Part shown: positions 15,759 to 24,940 of the stretch, piece by piece
Layout of the letters: every line of letters begins with the position of its first letter
Position numbering within the stretch: position 1 is the first letter of the stretch
Source of the DNA: Minisyncoccota bacterium
Lineage (GTDB): Bacteria; Patescibacteriota; Minisyncoccia; Minisyncoccales; GWA2-38-27
Assembly: GCA_028687715.1 (NCBI GenBank)
Contig: JAQTZP010000002.1
Span: 84,038-126,039 of the forward strand
DNA length: 42,002 nucleotides
Reading direction: 5' to 3'
Made by a program: the position numbers and the translations under genes
Notes under the pieces: model-generated
The model's input: only the letters and a program-made list of their open reading frames with translations
Told to the model about the DNA's origin: nothing
The model's database searches: none

Positions 15759-17768
15759 TTAATTAGCTAAACCCACTTTATAGAAAAAGTCTCTAATATC
15801 CATATATTCGCTCATTTTCCTTAAAGTAACATTTCTGTTTGGATGCCTATACTGTTTAAATAATAATTCCAATGATTTCTTCTGCTGTAAGGGAAGATAA
15901 AACTGAAGATTCTCATCTTTAGACCGGCATAATTCTTCTAAGTTTTTGGAATAACCTAATTCCCTCCATTTCAAAACATCGTACTTGGATAAAACACTTT
16001 TCTCTTTTAGGAATTCGCCTTCGTCTAATGTAAAATCAATAATTGAAGCAGAGAGCATATTCAATATTTCCTTAAAAACTTGTTTCTTGGATTCAAAGAG
16101 CTCAACAGCAGTATTGTATAAATAAGCCTCAAAATCTTCTTTAGTCTCTACCAAAGTTTTAAATATGTATTTATTGTTCATCTTCCCGTAATTGCCCTTT
16201 TCAAGCTCTTCAAAATGAAAAGGACTGCTCCAGTATTTTATCAAATCTTCATGAGAGTCAAACCATTCATTTTCAGCTTCTTCTTTAAATTCCTGAAAGA
16301 TTCTCTTAATTTTCTCAGGCGCCTTTTGTTCGGCATCGTCTATAAGCTTAATTATATAATCCAAAGGGTTTATTTTTAAAAACTGAATATATTTAAGCAA
16401 ATCGTAATAGAATCTGTAGTTCCATAAAAACTGAATAAGCCAATGAACGGGCCTGAAATAAAGAATATCTTCTTCTGACATAGTCGGGCTCGTTCTGATG
16501 CTTTCTTCTGATTCAAAAGAAATTATACTGCCGTATCTGCCGAAAGCATTGTCAACCAAGCGGAACTTAGTCTTACAGTTAAATTCTCCTCTCTCTCTTA
16601 AAAGCGACATTTCTGAACCTTCTAAGATAAAACAGTTGTAGCAGATTATATAGGAAACATTCCAGTCAAACAATTTTCTGATTGAATCAAGATGGCTTTT
16701 TTTAGTCTCATTTGGCAGAGCTAAAATAATTTCAGTGCCTGATATTGCATTCTCTTTATTGATTTTTTCTATAATATCTTTGAAAAAGGATATCTGGATA
16801 TTCTGCCTTTTAATGGCTTTTAAAACCTGTTCGTCAAGAGATTGAAGAGAAATTATCAAATTAATGTTATTTAGAATTTTAGCTATTTCAAATATCTTAG
16901 GCTGGTTCTTCGCCCAATTCATGCTTATTCTCCTGGGATAGCCCGTTTCTTTCATCAGTTCTGCGAGATGCTCTGCGATTTCTATATCCCTTTCTAATAT
17001 TCCAAAATTAGAATCAGCAAATATCAAGATATTGGTGTTTTTGACCTTTTTAGCGATATATGAAAGTTCTTGTTTTACTCTGTCAAAATTGAAAAATTCA
17101 ATCTGATTATACGAAGAAAGCCCCTGACAGCAGTAAGTGCAGGTATAAGGACAGCCTCTGTTTGTTTCAACAATTGGGATTAAATTTGTATCAAAGAACT
17201 TGTCTAATATGCCTGTTAGATAAGGAGAAGGAATGGAATCAACATCTTTAATCCTGGCTAAAAGCCCGCCTAAAATGATTTTATTATTCTTTTCAAAGAC
17301 AATGCCGTCAAGCGGTTCTGATTTTAAAATAGAGATATCTTTCCCTTTTTCAATAATGTTTTTTATGATGCTTATAAAAGCTCTTTCTCCCTGATAAAGA
17401 ATGTAGAAATCCACTGCCTTATATTTGCTGAAGAACCTTTGATACCCTATCTTTGAATAATTTATATTCGGACCGCCGAAAACGACAATAGTTTCAGGCG
17501 AGATTGACTTCACCCAAGAAGATATGCGGTTATTTAAATCTGCGCTCCAGGTATAATTTGAAAAACCAACCAAATCAGCTTTTTCTTCTTCAAACTTTTT
17601 CATAAAATCATCAGGATATTTAAACAATTCAACCTCAATGTCGTCTTTATAAAACTTATTGGCATAAGCAGCTAAATATCCGATGTTTAGCGGAAACATA
17701 TGAGTTCCGGTTCCAAGATAATTGTGCATAAAATCGCACAGATATATTTTAATCTTTCTCTTTGTCAT
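15759..17768 (-). CDS. Large B12-binding-domain radical SAM protein (third, divergent)
   Basis: At 669 residues this is about 200 longer than its two neighbours. The N-terminal ~150 residues are cobalamin-binding-like (MFPLNIGYLAAYANKFY, LVGFSNYTWSADLN, VVFGGPNIN, ILYQGERAF). The SAM cluster motif is NRGCPYTCTYCCQG with C206, C210 and C213; a fourth cysteine follows at 214. The barrel continues with IFADSNFGI, MNWAKNQPKI, ISLQSLDEQVLKAI and LALPNETKKSH. After about residue 430 comes a C-terminal extension of ~230 mostly helical residues rich in aromatic and charged residues and without cysteines, for which I see no known domain. It is probably a substrate-binding module. The gene lies between a PtmA-like SDR (gap 2) and the 476-residue radical SAM gene (gap 4). 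Confidence 0.83.
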   Translation of the reverse strand: MTKRKIKIYLCDFMHNYLGTGTHMFPLNIGYLAAYANKFYKDDIEVELFKYPDDFMKKFEEEKADLVGFSNYTWSADLNNRISSWVKSISPETIVVFGGPNINYSKIGYQRFFSKYKAVDFYILYQGERAFISIIKNIIEKGKDISILKSEPLDGIVFEKNNKIILGGLLARIKDVDSIPSPYLTGILDKFFDTNLIPIVETNRGCPYTCTYCCQGLSSYNQIEFFNFDRVKQELSYIAKKVKNTNILIFADSNFGILERDIEIAEHLAELMKETGYPRRISMNWAKNQPKIFEIAKILNNINLIISLQSLDEQVLKAIKRQNIQISFFKDIIEKINKENAISGTEIILALPNETKKSHLDSIRKLFDWNVSYIICYNCFILEGSEMSLLRERGEFNCKTKFRLVDNAFGRYGSIISFESEESIRTSPTMSEEDILYFRPVHWLIQFLWNYRFYYDLLKYIQFLKINPLDYIIKLIDDAEQKAPEKIKRIFQEFKEEAENEWFDSHEDLIKYWSSPFHFEELEKGNYGKMNNKYIFKTLVETKEDFEAYLYNTAVELFESKKQVFKEILNMLSASIIDFTLDEGEFLKEKSVLSKYDVLKWRELGYSKNLEELCRSKDENLQFYLPLQQKKSLELLFKQYRHPNRNVTLRKMSEYMDIRDFFYKVGLAN

Positions 17769-17770
17769 AT

Positions 17771-18550
17771 TTATAATGTAAAACCTCCATCTACTATAAT
17801 ATTCTGACCGGTAATGTATTTTGAGGCCTGGGAAATAAGGAATATCAAAACACCTGTTAAATCACTGCTCTCTGCCATTCTTTTTCCAAGAACAACTTTT
17901 TGACAATAATTTCTGACAAAGTTCTCTTCTTGATTGTCAAAAACTCCTCCCGGAGATATAGCATTGACTCTGATGTTGTATCTTCCTAAATATGAAGCTA
18001 AATATCTGGTAAAGTTTATTATCCCGCTCTTTATCGCTGAATACTCAACAGGCATTGTCTTTTCAGTATCTTTATAAATCTCAAACTTAGGGGCTGTAAA
18101 GCCGTAGATTGAGGCGATATTTATAATATTCCCGCAGTTTTGTTTAATCATTACCTTTGATATCTTCTGGCTTATTAGAAAATAACCTCCTAAATGCATA
18201 TTTATGTTCTGGCAGAAATCTTCATAAGAAACATCCTCAAACTTTCTGCCGTAATTCTTATTCTTAGGATAGGCGCTGTTAACCAAAGCGTCTATCCTTT
18301 TAAACCTGTCAAGCGTTAATTCTATCATATTTTCAACATCTTTTTCGCTTGTTATATCGCATTTTACAAAAACTACATTGTCATTTTTTGTTTTCTGCTT
18401 AATATCTTCTAAAAGCTTATTTCCTTTCTCTTCATTTATATCTATAATTACAACATTTGCGCCAAATTCAGCGCACGAGGCGGAAAAAGCAGAACCTATC
18501 AGTCCGCTTCCTCCTGTAATAACAATTGTTTTGTTTTTAATATCAAACAT
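17771..18550 (-). CDS. Classical short-chain dehydrogenase/reductase, PtmA-like
   Basis: The 259-residue protein is a classical SDR: cofactor motif TGGSGLIGS at 12-20, DITSEKDV near 65, NSAYPKN near 91, catalytic S147 (IINIAS), Y170 and K174 in YSAIK, and a C-terminal YITGQNIIVDGGFTL typical of the family. NSAYP in place of NNAG, together with the YSAIKSGI context, resembles PtmA of flagellin-glycosylation (legionaminic) clusters. That enzyme belongs to the branch preparing amino sugars. It likely oxidises or reduces a sugar or sugar phosphate with NAD(P). It forms a tight pair with the class III aminotransferase upstream (gap 5 bases), so a keto intermediate passed between them is a fair inference. 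Confidence 0.82.
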   Translation of the reverse strand: MFDIKNKTIVITGGSGLIGSAFSASCAEFGANVVIIDINEEKGNKLLEDIKQKTKNDNVVFVKCDITSEKDVENMIELTLDRFKRIDALVNSAYPKNKNYGRKFEDVSYEDFCQNINMHLGGYFLISQKISKVMIKQNCGNIINIASIYGFTAPKFEIYKDTEKTMPVEYSAIKSGIINFTRYLASYLGRYNIRVNAISPGGVFDNQEENFVRNYCQKVVLGKRMAESSDLTGVLIFLISQASKYITGQNIIVDGGFTL

Positions 18551-18555
18551 TTTGA

Positions 18556-19869
18556 TTAAGTTAATCTTTTAAATCCTGGATTGATAACCGGACCTTTCAA
18601 TAGATTATAAATATTGTTGGTTTCTAAAGCGTTTTTAATCAGGCTGAAAACTTCATCTGCGTTTTTAAGATAGTCCTCTATATGCTCTTTTGTATGAGCG
18701 TAAGAAAGATATACGCTCTTTGAAACCAAATATCCTCTTTTTAGCATTTCTTGGTTAAATAAAGTATGAACAGCCTGAGAATCCTTGCCGTAATTGAATT
18801 TAAAAGTAATTAGAGGAAGAATATTCATTATCTCTATATCTATATTGTGCTTCTCTGCCAGTCTCTCCCAGCCGTTTTTAATCAAACCCCCAAGCTCGCA
18901 CAAATGTAGAGGAACGTTATATCTCTTTAATTTATTAATTGTTGCAATAGCCGCAGCCGGTCCTATCCTCTCGGTCCAAAAAGCGCTGGAAATAAAGCTC
19001 TTGTCAGCAGCCTCCATAACCTCTTCTTTTCCAATAATCGCTGCCATAGGAAAACCATTGGCTATGGCCTTGGCAAAGACGCTAATATCAGGATATACGT
19101 TGTAAGTCATATGAATGCCGCCAACATTCATGCGCCAGCCTGAAGTCACTTCATCAAAGATTAAAACTGCGCCAATATCATCAGCAATCTTTCTGACATC
19201 GGCTAAAAAATTATCCTTTGGCTCATGCTCCCTTCTCGGCTCCATCACAATCACCCCTATATCATTTTCTTCTGCGATTTTCTTTAATTCTTCTATGCCA
19301 TTATATTTAAAAGGGAAAGAACTCCCTTTTAAAGAACTGGGCACGCCTAAGGGCTCAAGGCCCGGAAGAAGCAGTCCGTCTAAATTCCTTATATCATTTA
19401 AATTTGCTGATATATACCAATCGTGCCATCCGTGATACCCGCAAAAAGCTACTTTATCTTTTTTGGTATGGGCTCTGGCTATCCTTACAGCTACTGCTAT
19501 TGCCTCTCCTCCTGTTCTGGCATAGCGGACTTTCTTTGCCCATGGATGCAATTCAAGCAAAAGTTCGGCAAGCTCTACTTCTTCAAAAGAATTCAAGGTG
19601 CACATAGAGCCTTCTTTTATTACTTTCTCAACCGCCTGGTTTACATCTAAGTCAGCATAGCCCAATATGCAGGTTCCGATGCCCATATAAGACATATCAA
19701 TGAATTTGTTGCCGTCTAAATCCCAAACCTCTACGCCCTGGGCTTTTTTAAAATAAGAAGGCCAGCCATCGGGCAGAAACATTTCAGACCTTTTTGACAA
19801 CAGCTGAGTGCCCCCCGGGATAATTCTTTTTGCCTTATTCCATAATTCAATTCCTTTTTTTATTTCCAT
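18556..19869 (-). CDS. Class III PLP-dependent aminotransferase, glutamate-1-semialdehyde aminomutase-like
   Basis: This 437-residue fold-type I enzyme follows the glutamate-1-semialdehyde 2,1-aminomutase pattern: RIIPGGTQLLSKR near 15, GNKFIDM near 53, ARTGGEAIAVAVRIAR at 117-132, GYHGWHDW near 144-151, FDEVTSGWR near 238-246 and PLP lysine K267 in FAKAIANGFP. It is most unlikely to be the tetrapyrrole enzyme HemL, because no haem gene accompanies it and it is embedded among glycan genes next to an SDR. GSA-aminomutase homologues are known in O-antigen and flagellin-glycosylation loci, where their sugar or side-chain substrates are mostly undefined. A transamination or amino-migration on a keto-sugar or small acid made by the neighbouring SDR is the inferred role. 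Confidence 0.85.
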   Translation of the reverse strand: MEIKKGIELWNKAKRIIPGGTQLLSKRSEMFLPDGWPSYFKKAQGVEVWDLDGNKFIDMSYMGIGTCILGYADLDVNQAVEKVIKEGSMCTLNSFEEVELAELLLELHPWAKKVRYARTGGEAIAVAVRIARAHTKKDKVAFCGYHGWHDWYISANLNDIRNLDGLLLPGLEPLGVPSSLKGSSFPFKYNGIEELKKIAEENDIGVIVMEPRREHEPKDNFLADVRKIADDIGAVLIFDEVTSGWRMNVGGIHMTYNVYPDISVFAKAIANGFPMAAIIGKEEVMEAADKSFISSAFWTERIGPAAAIATINKLKRYNVPLHLCELGGLIKNGWERLAEKHNIDIEIMNILPLITFKFNYGKDSQAVHTLFNQEMLKRGYLVSKSVYLSYAHTKEHIEDYLKNADEVFSLIKNALETNNIYNLLKGPVINPGFKRLT

Positions 19870-19874
19870 AATTT

Positions 19875-20732
19875 TTATAACCTATTTTGGATTTCTCTTT
19901 TTAAATAAAGCAAATATCTAAAAAAATAAAAAGAAGAAAGCTTTGATAGAATATTTCTAAAAAAAGCTGGCTTCTTTAATCCTTCTTTTGTCAGAACCCA
20001 GTCCGCCTCTCTAATGGTAAGCATGTTTATAAGCCCTCCAGCCAGCCTTATATTCTTTTCAAACTCCGCCCCTTCTATCCTTTTCTTTTTTTCATTGGCA
20101 AAAGGAGAATGAGCGTAATTATGGTTCTGATGAACAATATCCACTGCTTCTGTTAAATCAATAACAGGAATCTTCAAAGATTTTGCTTTGTATATCAGCC
20201 AATTGTCCCAGCCGGGCCTGCCTACCGCAAAATCAGGAATCTCAAAAGGAAAAGGCTTTAAAAAAACAAAGTAATCAATCCCGGAATACCCGTGAAGCTC
20301 TCCTTTATCCTCTATCATCTTATAAAGCTCTTTATCCCAATCGCTTTTTTCAAAGTTAATTTCCTCTTTTATGTCTAAATCCCATCTTCTCCCATTTGCT
20401 AAAAAAACAGGATGATTAATTTTCTTTACTGCCTCAATTATATCTTTGGTGAAAATAATGTCGCAATTTACATAAGCTAAAATTCTATTTGAAGAGAACT
20501 GCTCGGCTGATTTAAAAATAGAGCTTATTAAAGGAACATTATATTCATTTCTGGCAATTTCCTTAATGTGCCTTATATTAAACTCAAAAGCTGTCTCCTT
20601 TATCCCTTCTTCGTCTCCCAATAGAATAACTTCAACAGAACCATCAAGCTTTAGCCAGCTTTTAATTGCATTTCTCTGAATTGTATTTATATGGCCTATG
20701 AAAGGCTTGGGCGCTGAAAAAATAGTCAACAT
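19875..20732 (-). CDS. Putative GT-A-like glycosyltransferase
   Basis: The 285-residue protein starts MLTIFSAPKPF and has a Rossmann-like first half. The stretch ILAYVNCDIIFT (residues ~84-95) is in the position and hydrophobic context of a DxD-type metal/nucleotide motif, here N-C-D. A second conserved-looking block, GYSGIDYFVFLKPFPF followed by VGRPGWDNWLIY, resembles acceptor-side regions of small uncharacterised glycosyltransferases. The C-terminus (SSFYFFRYLLYLKREIQ) is amphipathic and may touch the membrane. It lies between fcl (gap 6) and the aminotransferase (gap 5). Donor is unknown; GDP-fucose is an obvious candidate because the three GDP-sugar genes come directly before it. Confidence 0.6.
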   Translation of the reverse strand: MLTIFSAPKPFIGHINTIQRNAIKSWLKLDGSVEVILLGDEEGIKETAFEFNIRHIKEIARNEYNVPLISSIFKSAEQFSSNRILAYVNCDIIFTKDIIEAVKKINHPVFLANGRRWDLDIKEEINFEKSDWDKELYKMIEDKGELHGYSGIDYFVFLKPFPFEIPDFAVGRPGWDNWLIYKAKSLKIPVIDLTEAVDIVHQNHNYAHSPFANEKKKRIEGAEFEKNIRLAGGLINMLTIREADWVLTKEGLKKPAFFRNILSKLSSFYFFRYLLYLKREIQNRL

Positions 20733-20738
20733 AACAAA

Positions 20739-21680
20739 TTAAAGAGGATTATTTTTATACCAATCAACAGTATTTTTAAGGCCGTCTATGAAATTGGTTT
20801 TAGCCTTAAAGCCGAATTCTCTTTCTGCTTTTGAAATATCAAGACAGCGTCTCGGCTGGCCGTCAGGCTTTGAGCCGTCCCACCTTATCTCTCCTTTAAA
20901 ATCCATAATCTCAGACAGCATAGAGACTAAATCCTTTATGGTGATTTCCTTGCCGGAACCAAGATTTACAGGTTCGCCTTTGTCGTAATTTTCTGCGGCA
21001 AGTATTATTCCTTCAGCCCCGTCTTCAACATAGAGAAACTCCCTGCTTGCTTTCCCAGTGCCCCAAACTTCAATATAGTTCTTTTTGTCTCTTTTAGCCT
21101 CGTAAATCTTTTTTATCAAAGCTGCTATAACATGGGAAGATTCTGGATTAAAATTATCTGATGGACCGTACATATTCACCGGCAGAAGATAAACAGCGTT
21201 TAAGCCGTATTGGCTTCTGTAGGCTTGAGATTGAACCAAGAGCATTTTCTTTGCCAAACCATAAGGAGCATTTGTTTCTTCAGGATAGCCATCCCATAGG
21301 TTTTCTTCTTTAAAAGGAATAGGGCTGAATTTTGGATAAGCGCAGACAGTGCCTACTGCTATAAACTTTTCTGTTTTAGTTAAACGGGCAGCTTCCATCA
21401 TTTGAACTCCCATTATAATATTGTCATAGAAAAGCTCTCCCGGCTTTTCCCTGTTATACCCTATACCTCCTACTTTAGCCGCTAAATGAATAATAATATC
21501 TCTTCCTTCTGCGGCTTTTTGGCAGTTCTCCCATTTCTTTAAATCTAATTCTGATTCTTTGGGCAGATAAAGGTCTGATTCTAAAACTCCTCTTTTTTCA
21601 ATAAGGTTTTTTACCAAATGTTTTCCTAAAAAACCATTGCCTCCTGTTATTAAAATCTTTTTGCTTTTTAAATCCAGCAT
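20739..21680 (-). CDS. fcl: GDP-L-fucose synthase
   Basis: The 313-residue SDR carries TGGNGFLGKH at 12-21, HLAAKVGGIGYN near 65-76, FIAVGTVCAYPKF near 106, YGLAKK (catalytic Y140 and K144), NMYGP near 169, SSHVIAALI near 182 and the GTGKASREFLYVEDGAEG block. These are specific to GDP-4-keto-6-deoxy-mannose 3,5-epimerase/4-reductase. It works directly after Gmd, whose gene ends 4 bases upstream, to give GDP-L-fucose. The canonical GMER S-x-C epimerase pair appears as T-V-C (TVCAYP), a variant also found in other bacterial Fcl proteins as far as I recall. A related 6-deoxy-sugar reductase function cannot be excluded. Confidence 0.9.
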   Translation of the reverse strand: MLDLKSKKILITGGNGFLGKHLVKNLIEKRGVLESDLYLPKESELDLKKWENCQKAAEGRDIIIHLAAKVGGIGYNREKPGELFYDNIIMGVQMMEAARLTKTEKFIAVGTVCAYPKFSPIPFKEENLWDGYPEETNAPYGLAKKMLLVQSQAYRSQYGLNAVYLLPVNMYGPSDNFNPESSHVIAALIKKIYEAKRDKKNYIEVWGTGKASREFLYVEDGAEGIILAAENYDKGEPVNLGSGKEITIKDLVSMLSEIMDFKGEIRWDGSKPDGQPRRCLDISKAEREFGFKAKTNFIDGLKNTVDWYKNNPL

Positions 21681-21684
21681 ACAG

Positions 21685-22731
21685 CTAATCGTTCTTCCAC
21701 CAAACGTCTTTAAATTTATCTTTTAAAACTTTATCTCCATCGCCCAAAGGAGCAATGTTTAACTTTCTTAAGTCAGCATCAACCATTATTTTTACCAAAT
21801 CTTCAAACTTTACCTTAGGCTCCCACAATAACTCCCTTCTCGCCTTTGAAGTATCAGCCAGTAAATCATTAACTTCAGCAGGCCTTAAATAACGGGAGTC
21901 AATCTCAACATATTGTCTGTAATCTTTCAAGCCTGCGTAATCAAAAGCTCTTTCTAAAAATTCTCTTACGCTGTGGCTCTCGCCTGTGCCTATAACGTAA
22001 TCTGACGGATTTTCCTTCTGAAGCATCAAATACATAGCCTCTATGTACTCTGGAGTAAACCCCCAATCTCTTTTAGCATCAAGATTGCCGAGATATATCT
22101 TTTCATCCAAACCGGCTTTTATCCTGGCAATGCCCCTTGTTATTTTTCTGGTTACAAAAGTCTCCCCTCGCCTCGGGCTCTCGTGATTAAACAATATACC
22201 GTTACAGGCAAAAACTCCGTATGCTTCTCTGTAAAGCTTTGTAATATCAAAGGAAAAAACCTTAGAAACGGCATAGGGGCTCCTTGGATAAAAAGGGCTT
22301 TTTTCACTCTGGGGAGGAATACAGGAACCAAACATCTCGCTTGAAGCGGCGTTGTAGAATTTTATAGCCAATCCCGAATTATTTATTGCTTCTAAAATCC
22401 TTAAAGAACTCAAAGCAATAGTATTGGCGGTATATTCAGGCATATCAAAGCTTACTCTTACATGAGATTGGGCTCCTAAATGATAAACTTCATCGGGCTT
22501 GATTTTGTTTATAAGCTTCTCAATGTTCCCGGTATCAACCAAATCGCCATAATGAAGAAACATTCTATTGTCATTTACATGAGGATCCTTATAAAGATGA
22601 TCTATTCTATCAGTATGAAAAGTGCTGGCCCTCCTTATTATCCCATGAACTTCATATCCTTTGCTTAAAAGATATTCTGCCAAGTAAGAACCATCTTGGC
22701 CCGTTATTCCTGTAATTAATGCTTTTTTCAT
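21685..22731 (-). CDS. gmd: GDP-mannose 4,6-dehydratase
   Basis: About 348 residues from the ATG at 22731, which places [19 protein letters not shown] at the very N-terminus as in all Gmd proteins. A longer frame to 22860 would add 43 unrelated residues lying within the upstream gene, so it is rejected. Diagnostic blocks are [73 protein letters not shown] and [12 protein letters not shown]. It converts GDP-mannose to GDP-4-keto-6-deoxy-mannose, the shared precursor of GDP-fucose, GDP-rhamnose and GDP-perosamine; the next gene (fcl) points to fucose. It starts 4 bases after the nucleotidyltransferase stop. Confidence 0.95.
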   Translation of the reverse strand: MKKALITGITGQDGSYLAEYLLSKGYEVHGIIRRASTFHTDRIDHLYKDPHVNDNRMFLHYGDLVDTGNIEKLINKIKPDEVYHLGAQSHVRVSFDMPEYTANTIALSSLRILEAINNSGLAIKFYNAASSEMFGSCIPPQSEKSPFYPRSPYAVSKVFSFDITKLYREAYGVFACNGILFNHESPRRGETFVTRKITRGIARIKAGLDEKIYLGNLDAKRDWGFTPEYIEAMYLMLQKENPSDYVIGTGESHSVREFLERAFDYAGLKDYRQYVEIDSRYLRPAEVNDLLADTSKARRELLWEPKVKFEDLVKIMVDADLRKLNIAPLGDGDKVLKDKFKDVWWKND

Positions 22732-22735
22732 ATTT

Positions 22736-23449
22736 TTAGCTCCATTGTTCAATGGCTTTTGAATATCTCTCAAATGTGCCGCAATCCATCCATTTGCCTG
22801 AGAATTTAAACCCGGCAAGCTTTCCTTCTTTTGCCAGTTTAGGAAAGATATCTTTTTCAACCATTAAAAATTTAGGACCTTTATGATAATTAAAAATATC
22901 AGAGGAAAATAAATAAAATCCAGAATTAATGTAATTTGAAGAAGGATTCTCCGGCTTCTCCAAAAACTCTTCAATTATATTATCCTTACAGACAGCTACT
23001 CCGTAATCCTGGGGATTAGAAACTTCAATCAAAGCAACCGTTGCGCAAGCTTCTGATTTTAAATGAAAATCAGCCATCTTTGACAGATTTATTTCTTTTA
23101 ACTCATCTCCATTGGTAAAAAAGAAAGGTTTCTTGCCTATCCATTCCTTTAAAAGAAACATTCCTCCGAAAGTTCCAAGAGGTTTTTCTTCTTCAAAGAA
23201 TATAATATTCTTTTTAGGAAAATATCTTTTTTTCCACCACTTGAATTCCTCTTTAAATTCTTTATTTATCAAAACAGCAACTTCAGATACTTTTTGATTG
23301 TAAAACAGCTCAACTAAATAATTTATAATCGGCTTCCTCTTTACCAAAAGAAGAGGCTTTGGAATCTCTTTTGTGATTGGATAAAGACGGGTTCCTTTGC
23401 CTCCCGCCAGTATCACCCCTTTATATCTTTTAATATTATTAAAATTCAT
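22736..23449 (-). CDS. Sugar-1-phosphate nucleotidyltransferase, probably GDP-mannose pyrophosphorylase-like
   Basis: This 237-residue GT-A-fold enzyme has the pyrophosphorylase signature [21 protein letters not shown] near 13-33, PLGTFGGM near 90, FFTNGDEL near 107-114 (metal-binding Asp), [15 protein letters not shown] near 140 and [18 protein letters not shown]. It ends [15 protein letters not shown] and lacks the C-terminal beta-helix of long ManC/GlmU enzymes. Short guanylyltransferases of the HddC/mannose-1-phosphate type look like this. Being directly upstream of gmd and fcl, it most likely supplies GDP-mannose from mannose-1-phosphate. The nucleotide specificity (GTP versus UTP or dTTP) is inferred from position only. 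Confidence 0.82.
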   Translation of the reverse strand: MNFNNIKRYKGVILAGGKGTRLYPITKEIPKPLLLVKRKPIINYLVELFYNQKVSEVAVLINKEFKEEFKWWKKRYFPKKNIIFFEEEKPLGTFGGMFLLKEWIGKKPFFFTNGDELKEINLSKMADFHLKSEACATVALIEVSNPQDYGVAVCKDNIIEEFLEKPENPSSNYINSGFYLFSSDIFNYHKGPKFLMVEKDIFPKLAKEGKLAGFKFSGKWMDCGTFERYSKAIEQWS

Positions 23450-23451
23450 AT

Positions 23452-24939
23452 TTATCTTTTCTCTTTTGAGGTTAAATAATCAACAAATCCGGTAAGTAAA
23501 TAATTAAAGACAAAAAGCGCAAAGAAATAGACAAGAGAGCCCAAAAGAACTGATATCAAGATATTGGCGTAGTAAACCTTTGGATAGGCTATAACAAAAT
23601 ACATTACAAAGCCCGCTAAAACAGAGCCTAAAACCGCTAAAAAGGTGTCTTTTGACAAAATCTCAACAGAATCTGACTTTTTAACAAAGATTAAAGACAA
23701 AATCAGCATTATAATATAGGTAATCAGGCTGGCTAAAGCTGCCCCGTAAAAGCTGAATCTAAATATTAAAAAGATATTCAACACTATATTTGCAAGAGCT
23801 CCGATAAATGCCATCCAGAAAGTTTTCCATTCCTGATTTATTACAATTAAAAGCTGAGAAAAGGTATTCTGGATATAGAAAATGAAAACCATGATTAAAA
23901 GAATCTGAAAGGCAAAAGTTGAGGGATTATATGAAGGCCCGTAAACAAAATTTATAACCTGGGGAGCCAAAACCAATCCTCCTATCAAAATAGGAACTGC
24001 CAGAATAACCATCCAAGACATCTCTACGTCAAAAACTCTCTGGAATTTCCTTTTATCTTCTCTGTAAAAACGGCTGAGCAAAGGATAAAAGCTTAAAGTA
24101 ATTATTCCAGCAGGAAGAATAATGATATTTATAATCCTTAAAGCGGCATTATAATACCCTGTTTCAGCAACCTGATTGCTGATGCCTAAGATAGTTGAAT
24201 CAATATAGCCGAAAATCATTGCTGATACAGAGGTTAAGGCTAAGGGAAAAGACATTCTTAAAAAATCTTTAGCTGTTTTAAAATCAAAGACAAACTTCAA
24301 AGGAAAGAATTTATAGCTGAAAAAAACAAAAAGCATTATCAGAGGAATGAGTCCGGCTATAAAATAACTGATGCTGATATTTAAAAGATTGAAGAAATCA
24401 GAATGGGCTAAGAAATAAATAACTAAAACAAGTAAAACAGCCTGAAAGAGATTAATCAACGATTCATATTCCATTTTCTCCCTGCTTCTGAAAAAAGCAT
24501 AGAACAGCTCTGGAACCTGGTTTAAAAAGGTGACTAAAGCTAAAACCCAAATCACTATTTTAATTTCAGGGCTTGAACCGGCCAAAAAGGAAAACATTAA
24601 AATAAGCATTACTCCGGCTATCCCTAAAATAATCTTGAGCCAGAAAAGAGAATAAAAATCTTTAGGGTGTCTTTCTTTTTTAGCAAATTCCCTGGTAATT
24701 ATATTTGACAGGCCCATATCAAAGAAAGATACAAAAAGAGAGACAAAAGCCAAGGCAAAAGCGAACTTTCCGTAATCTGTAGGACCTAAGGCGCGGGCTA
24801 TATAGATGACAAGAAGGGCTCTTAAAGCCTTGCAGATTCCTCCAGAAATCCCAATCCAAAAACTATTCTTTAAAAGAGTCTGCTTTATCGTCTTGTTCTC
24901 AAAAAAAAGAGATCTTAGATTGATAATAAGTTCAGTCAT
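23452..24939 (-). CDS. wzx: Wzx-type oligosaccharide flippase (MOP superfamily)
   Basis: The 495-residue polytopic membrane protein shows roughly 12-14 hydrophobic segments spread over its whole length. It has the N-terminal pattern of the polysaccharide transport family: NSFWIGISGGICKALRALLVIYIARALGPTDYGKFAFALAF, followed by FDMGLSNIITREFAKK (residues ~25-90). Such proteins flip undecaprenyl-linked glycan repeat units across the cytoplasmic membrane. It is the only flippase in the operon and sits near its promoter-proximal end, with 1-2 base gaps to both neighbours. No ABC exporter genes (Wzm/Wzt) are visible, so a Wzx-dependent export route is implied, with the ligase/polymerase-like protein at 26053-28419 as the natural partner. 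Confidence 0.9.
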   Translation of the reverse strand: MTELIINLRSLFFENKTIKQTLLKNSFWIGISGGICKALRALLVIYIARALGPTDYGKFAFALAFVSLFVSFFDMGLSNIITREFAKKERHPKDFYSLFWLKIILGIAGVMLILMFSFLAGSSPEIKIVIWVLALVTFLNQVPELFYAFFRSREKMEYESLINLFQAVLLVLVIYFLAHSDFFNLLNISISYFIAGLIPLIMLFVFFSYKFFPLKFVFDFKTAKDFLRMSFPLALTSVSAMIFGYIDSTILGISNQVAETGYYNAALRIINIIILPAGIITLSFYPLLSRFYREDKRKFQRVFDVEMSWMVILAVPILIGGLVLAPQVINFVYGPSYNPSTFAFQILLIMVFIFYIQNTFSQLLIVINQEWKTFWMAFIGALANIVLNIFLIFRFSFYGAALASLITYIIMLILSLIFVKKSDSVEILSKDTFLAVLGSVLAGFVMYFVIAYPKVYYANILISVLLGSLVYFFALFVFNYLLTGFVDYLTSKEKR

Positions 24940-24940
24940 T

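Noticed and set aside
19115-19435. 106-codon plus-strand open frame opposite the class III aminotransferase
   Set aside because: The minus-strand gene carries all catalytic motifs; the plus frame has no recognisable features or upstream signals.
18556-19869. HemL of tetrapyrrole synthesis
   Set aside because: No haem genes are near, and the gene is packed within the sugar operon beside an SDR.
22732-22860. 43-residue N-terminal extension of Gmd
   Set aside because: It lies inside the nucleotidyltransferase gene, and the Gmd family begins at the ATG at 22731.
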